Positions 60,701 to 64,000 of a stretch of 64,000 nt of DNA are shown piece by piece (position 1 is the first letter of the stretch; each line of letters starts with the position of its first letter). The stretch is from Haemonchus contortus. Its lineage: Eukaryota; Nematoda; Chromadorea; Rhabditida; Trichostrongylidae. The stretch is from positions 22,334,203 to 22,398,202 of the forward strand of contig LS997562.1 in assembly GCA_000469685.2 (NCBI GenBank). The letters are read 5' to 3'. The notes beneath the pieces are model-generated. The model saw only the letters and a program-made list of their open reading frames with translations. It was not told the origin of the DNA and did not search any database. Position numbers and translations under genes: made by a program.

Positions 60701-63700
60701 AAAGTCAAGCGTGACACACTGTTCGGGTAAAAGTCCCCTCACCTAGACTGAGACTAGGGCTGAGTGATCCAGCTTTCAGTTATCCTTCCTTAAGGGAGGG
60801 AAATTGAATCCATATGGGAGGATTAATGCCAGATCGGTGTGGGTGAATTGAATCACTCTCTTCTACAGCACTCTTGAAAAGTGATGATTCCCACAGGACG
60901 CTTCGAAAACCTCCCGTTTTCTCGTGGCATCACTATTCTACAACGAAAATATAACAAGTATGAATACTTTAAATAGTTGTTTAAGGTCTACACGGGTGAT
61001 CTTAGAAATGAAGGGGCGCTACAGGCTACCTATTGAAGAACAGTAATGCACTTTACTCTCTTACTTTCCCCACTGTAGTCTAAAAAAACTGAGTGACTTG
61101 CCTAAGGGGAGCACCTACTCAAAGGCAGATTGAGGAAACGTCACTAAATCGCTTTTTCTGACGAAATTTTCACCTGGAAATGAAAGAGGAGTTGAACTGG
61201 TCATAGGTCATGCTCTGTCCTGGATGCATGCTTGGCCTTTATAGCGAAATTCCGTAACGTACCCTATTCGAGCTGATATTATTGTGTTCCCACCCAAATT
61301 CGGTCAAATTTTATCGATCACAAGTCCCTAGATAGGTGGCATAGCTTGTGAAGAACAGGACATCTTGAAGATTCAAATGATAGTCGGTGCTTTTTCCCAC
61401 AATATGTATAGCTAACGCTCGCATTACTTCCATGGAACAGGTTGGTCGGACGAACGACCATGGAAACGGTCACAATTAATAACCCTGATTGACTTTGAAC
61501 CTTCACCGGAACTTATATCAATCAAAGTAGACCACTCGCGATCGATTCAGGCTCTAACTGTCAGAGAGAATTCTCGTAACCTGGGAGGGAATAGGCGAAG
61601 AGTGGGTGGGAAGGTTTCATCTATCCTATTAGAAGGACGAACCACTCACTACCCGTTCCAGAATGGGCATCAAACTCGTGTGGGTAGACAAAAGCACTAT
61701 ACTTTCCGTGCTCTGTCCATATTATCTTAGAACACACAAACACACCTATAATTCGGTTTGTAAGTAGAACTCGTACTTGAAAAGAGTTTGCCTGGGCATT
61801 ACTGAAGAAAGGAATCTGTGAAAACGGAACGCCAATAATATGCTGGATCTCTGCAATTGGAAGCTTTGCTGTAAGGCTTCGTAATTATCTGATTGTATTA
61901 GTGAGTTTGTTGTTGTCTTGAACTCTTCACGAGGTTTTTAAATAACCTTTATTAGGCTGACGTTTCGGCTGAATCGCCTTCTTCAGAGCCTGAAAGGATC
62001 ATAACAATCTGTGATTATCCGACCAAACGTCTCCACCAACCCACTAAGTTCGAGACCCCCAGGGCACGCAGGTGGTCGAAAGGAGAACCACTCACCGTAA
62101 CTTTGTGGATTCTTCGAAACCACCCAACTAGTGGTACCAACCGACCAGTGTCAGCGGGGGTACGTCTTCATTAAAGTCTGTGAGGGAAGGCCAATCTTAT
62201 ATAAGGCCGTGTGATTGCGAGGCATTCTTCCCTACGATTCATTTTGGGATCGGTGACCTGTGTCCAAAATGCCTCTAGGGTTTTACGCGCGCACACTTGC
62301 GACTCCTGTGCTACGACCTCCACGGTGACCTCAAAAACGTCTCCGTTATGCTTGTGAATTCGATGGCTCCCTAAGGCAGTAGACTTCTTTAAACGTCTCA
62401 TTCCATCTATGTGCTCCTTGACCCTCACGTGAAGTGGTCTTGCCGCTCCTCCAATATACTCATCACCACAAACCCGGCAAGTAATTCTGTACACCACTCC
62501 AGACATGTTACAATCACCTTCCCTTCCAGCTGGACAAACCACACAGTTTGAGGTCGTACATAGGCGATCGTATATCCTGTTACGAATCAAGCGCTTCTTT
62601 AGATTGAAGGGTGGTACATTTACAATAGCTACTAAATTTTCCAAACTCTTCACGAGGTTTTTAAATAACCTTTATTAGGCTGACGATTCCGCCGAAACGT
62701 CAGCCTAATAAAGGTTATTTAAAAACCTCGTGAAGAGTTCAAGACAACAACAAACTCAGTAACATAATCATGCCGAGGTTCATAGAAAGCCGTACATGGA
62801 ACTTATCTGATTGTGTTTTGGAGCCATTCTAAAAGGAGATTGAGGTACTTACAGGTGGAGCGGATACTCACGACGAACTTCACGATTTTGAATCCAGTCA
62901 CAAATCGTTCAGAATCGTACAGGGAATTTTGCTTCAGTTTCTGCCAGATCAACGAGCCCTTCATGCAATTCGTGGTCAGTTTCGTACACACTTCAATTTC
63001 TTTGCGTGTCATATCAACACTTTCTTCTTCCACATCTTCCTCTTCCCCCCCCCCCCCCTAGAAAAAAAAAACAAAAAAAAAACAAACAAAAAAAAGCAAG
63101 TAAAAGCAAGTTCATAGGATCCGATTACATAAGTAACTTGTGGTTTTTGAAACTTAAACTTTAAAGGACTACAGAAACTTTTCCCTGAGCAAATTCCCAT
63201 TAAATAGGTTGAAGGACGTCACCACCCTCCCCAATTCGTTTATCACTCACCTATTCGAGCTCGGATCAGAACCTCGCTAGGCTATACATCCCGAGCGCTC
63301 GCTTGGTATACCTCAAGACTCCTTGGTAAACGATTGTGTACAGGTTGCTATAGCTCACTAATTCAATAAATTATTATATCTGATACGCCCAGTTTTTCAA
63401 CACGACTCAGTCAATTCTAAAGCTCTACATTCAGAATGGCTTCATTTTGCAAAAATCCTTAGCTGAAGGAGGTGCTGCAACAAATGAAAGGATTGAACTG
63501 GCGTATCCAATCAGTACGTTCTACAATCGACGGATGAACATTCAGGTGGGCATACTGTAGCTGGAGAGCCTTTCATTCATTAAAGGGTACTTAGCAAAGC
63601 AAAATTATTTTAGCCACACTTTTTCGGATTGGAGTTCAGTGAAAACATAACCGAAGAAGCGGAAGCAACGGAAAATTCGACAGCTGTCGTAGTAGTGAAA

Positions 63701-63727
63701 CGAAATCCAAAATTGGTCTCTGCCAAG
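54705..63727 (+). CDS. patched-related (PTR) membrane protein, 5' part; continues past window
   Basis: Exons 54705-54777, 59455-59596, 60226-60286, 60382-60495, 62855-62974, 63435-63545 and 63614-63727 join without phase conflict (735 nt, 245 residues); the rest is beyond 64000. Order: a charged cytosolic N-terminus (KKLEKMAKEPG); first membrane helix about residues 43-64 (WALFVANHTVIIIVICTLLT); then the extracellular loop typical of the nematode PTR family: GYTPYGARARDELD, VAGEFFSKGGSSISVFLLIL, a Cys pair in EFCFSFCQINEPF, RIELAYPISTFYNRR and PHFFGLEFSENITE with N-glycosylation sites. PTR proteins carry a sterol-sensing domain (not yet reached here) and act mainly in epidermal secretion, cuticle formation and moulting in Caenorhabditis elegans. 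Intron 1 is 4.7 kb and holds a SINE; intron 4 holds a Penelope-like element. One exon ends in a GTCAGT donor. Confidence 0.9.
58580..58850 (+). mobile_element. tRNA-derived SINE, best-preserved copy
   Basis: The head is GGAGGTGGTGTAGTGGCAAG (A box TGGTGTAGTGG), then GCGGGTTCGAATCCGG (B box). The body holds CCAGGCCAACCAAGC, CAGACTCGCCTGGGAGGA, GGCTGACCACCGCAAGTCAC, ATTCTGAATGGAAGTTGAAT and GACGGGATTGATCGAGAC. It is intronic in the PTR gene and can serve as the family reference. Confidence 0.9.
61955..61990 (-). ncRNA. hammerhead ribozyme (type I, minimal stem III) in PLE pseudo-LTR
   Basis: On the minus strand the order is: stem I 5' arm GGCT (61990-61987), core CTGAAGA (61986-61980), stem II GGC/GCC with loop GATTCA (61978-61967), core GAAAC (61966-61962), then GTC (61961-61959) as the cleavage triplet, and the stem I 3' arm AGCC (61958-61955). 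Further pairing CCTTT/AAAGG extends stem I. Stem III is reduced to about one or two pairs, as known for ribozymes of Penelope-like elements, which are thought to cleave best as dimers. All invariant core bases are present. Confidence 0.82.
62171..62653 (-). pseudogene. Penelope-like element C-terminal GIY-YIG endonuclease fragment
   Basis: 160 codons are open to TAA. A cysteine cluster (CTTSNCVVCPAGREGDC) precedes the GIY-YIG core, here GVVYRITC...EYIGG, with the conserved Arg in HVRVKEH and a downstream Glu-Ala-Phe-Trp. This cysteine-linker plus GIY-YIG order is diagnostic of the endonuclease half of Penelope-like retroelements. The reverse transcriptase half is absent because pseudo-LTR sequence abuts directly at about 62643. 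The nuclease part itself looks intact. Confidence 0.85.
62644..62740. repeat. foldback of PLE pseudo-LTR arms
   Basis: Arms of about 40 nt (AACTCTTCACGAGG... from 62644 and the complement ending CCTCGTGAAGAGTT at 62739) face each other around a 13-nt centre. The right arm carries GCCGAAACGTCAGCC, the 3' half of the same hammerhead, on the plus strand. Confidence 0.85.
63045..63095. repeat. poly-C (14) followed by A-rich tract
   Basis: Fourteen C at 63045-63058 precede A-runs interrupted by C and G to about 63095. It lies in PTR intron 5, 70 nt after a donor. Low complexity only. Confidence 0.9.
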
Positions 63728-64000
63728 GTAACTGATTTCTACTGAAACTTTCTAAGAATTTTCAAATATCAACTGTTTTTTTTTTGGATTTTTTGCTTCC
63801 CCATAAAGAAACCTCGGCAAGGCTCTAACTGTGTACCTAGGTCTAAATGGCATCGATAAGTTCTAGACTTGTAAATGCGGCTCAATTTGAAAAAAAAACG
63901 TCTCCTGTAGGTTCCATGACGACTGACGCAGACGTCCGGCCAAAACGGATGGGGTCTAATGGGAGCCTTGAGCGATTTCAATTCTCTCTTGGATTTTTTC

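Larger units (their letters stand above)
61895..62765 (-). mobile_element. Penelope-like element, 5'-truncated, with pseudo-LTRs
   Basis: Read on the minus strand: a foldback of pseudo-LTR sequence (62740-62644), a GIY-YIG endonuclease frame (62653-62171), a short spacer, then a downstream pseudo-LTR with a hammerhead core (61990-61955), followed by AATAAAGGTTATTT, CCTCGTGAAGAGTTC and AAGACAACAACAAACTCA. The reverse transcriptase domain is missing. It sits in PTR intron 4 (60496-62854), antisense to the gene. Confidence 0.85.

Noticed and set aside
1..64000. CRISPR arrays, bacterial operons or Shine-Dalgarno sites
   Set aside because: No regularly spaced direct repeats; all supported genes have spliceosomal introns, so the DNA is eukaryotic.

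Overview
The window is nuclear DNA of a parasitic nematode, most likely a strongylid of the hookworm type. The evidence is: many small exons with TTTCAG/TTTTCAG acceptors and GTAAGT/GTGAGT donors, AG acceptors placed a few bases before start codons (as in spliced-leader trans-splicing), a gene pair about 100 nt apart (operon spacing), a patched-related (PTR) gene of the large nematode family, and dense degraded mobile DNA. I assembled gene models by joining exons whose splice phases agree. The species assignment is inference.

Layout. (1) 258-392: last exon of an unidentified gene whose body lies left of the window. (2) 2884-8377 (+): UBAP2/UBAP2L/Lingerer-type UBA-RGG protein. (3) 8527-13150 (+): DHRS4-like short-chain dehydrogenase that has lost its catalytic motifs, probably in an operon with gene 2. 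(4) 13633-16800 (+): XPNPEP3-type mitochondrial Xaa-Pro aminopeptidase with all five metal ligands. (5) 17675-23543 (-): complete BTB-BACK-Kelch protein of 572 residues in 14 exons, with an RTE-type LINE fragment in one intron. (6) 25144-27948 (-): intact sniffer/C-factor-like short-chain dehydrogenase of 250 residues in six exons. (7) About 28-54.7 kb: no recognisable host gene; a mosaic of tRNA-derived SINEs, TTAA-type MITEs, a dead mariner and other repeats. (8) 54705 to beyond the right edge (+): 5' part of a PTR gene; its fourth intron carries a 5'-truncated Penelope-like element.

The most interesting signal is on the minus strand at 61955-61990. A complete hammerhead ribozyme core, closed by stem I and stem II pairings, sits in the pseudo-LTR of the Penelope-like element that also carries a GIY-YIG endonuclease fragment (62171-62653). 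A second, foldback half-copy lies at 62644-62740. Other notable points are a MITE insertion whose empty site is present in the same window, a piggyBac-like MITE flanked by TTAA, a SINE family with at least nine copies, and two near-perfect palindromes.

The host genes do not form one pathway. They are an RNA-binding/ubiquitin-associated protein, two redox-type proteins (one apparently a pseudoenzyme), a mitochondrial peptidase, a putative Cullin-3 adaptor and a sterol-sensing-domain membrane protein.
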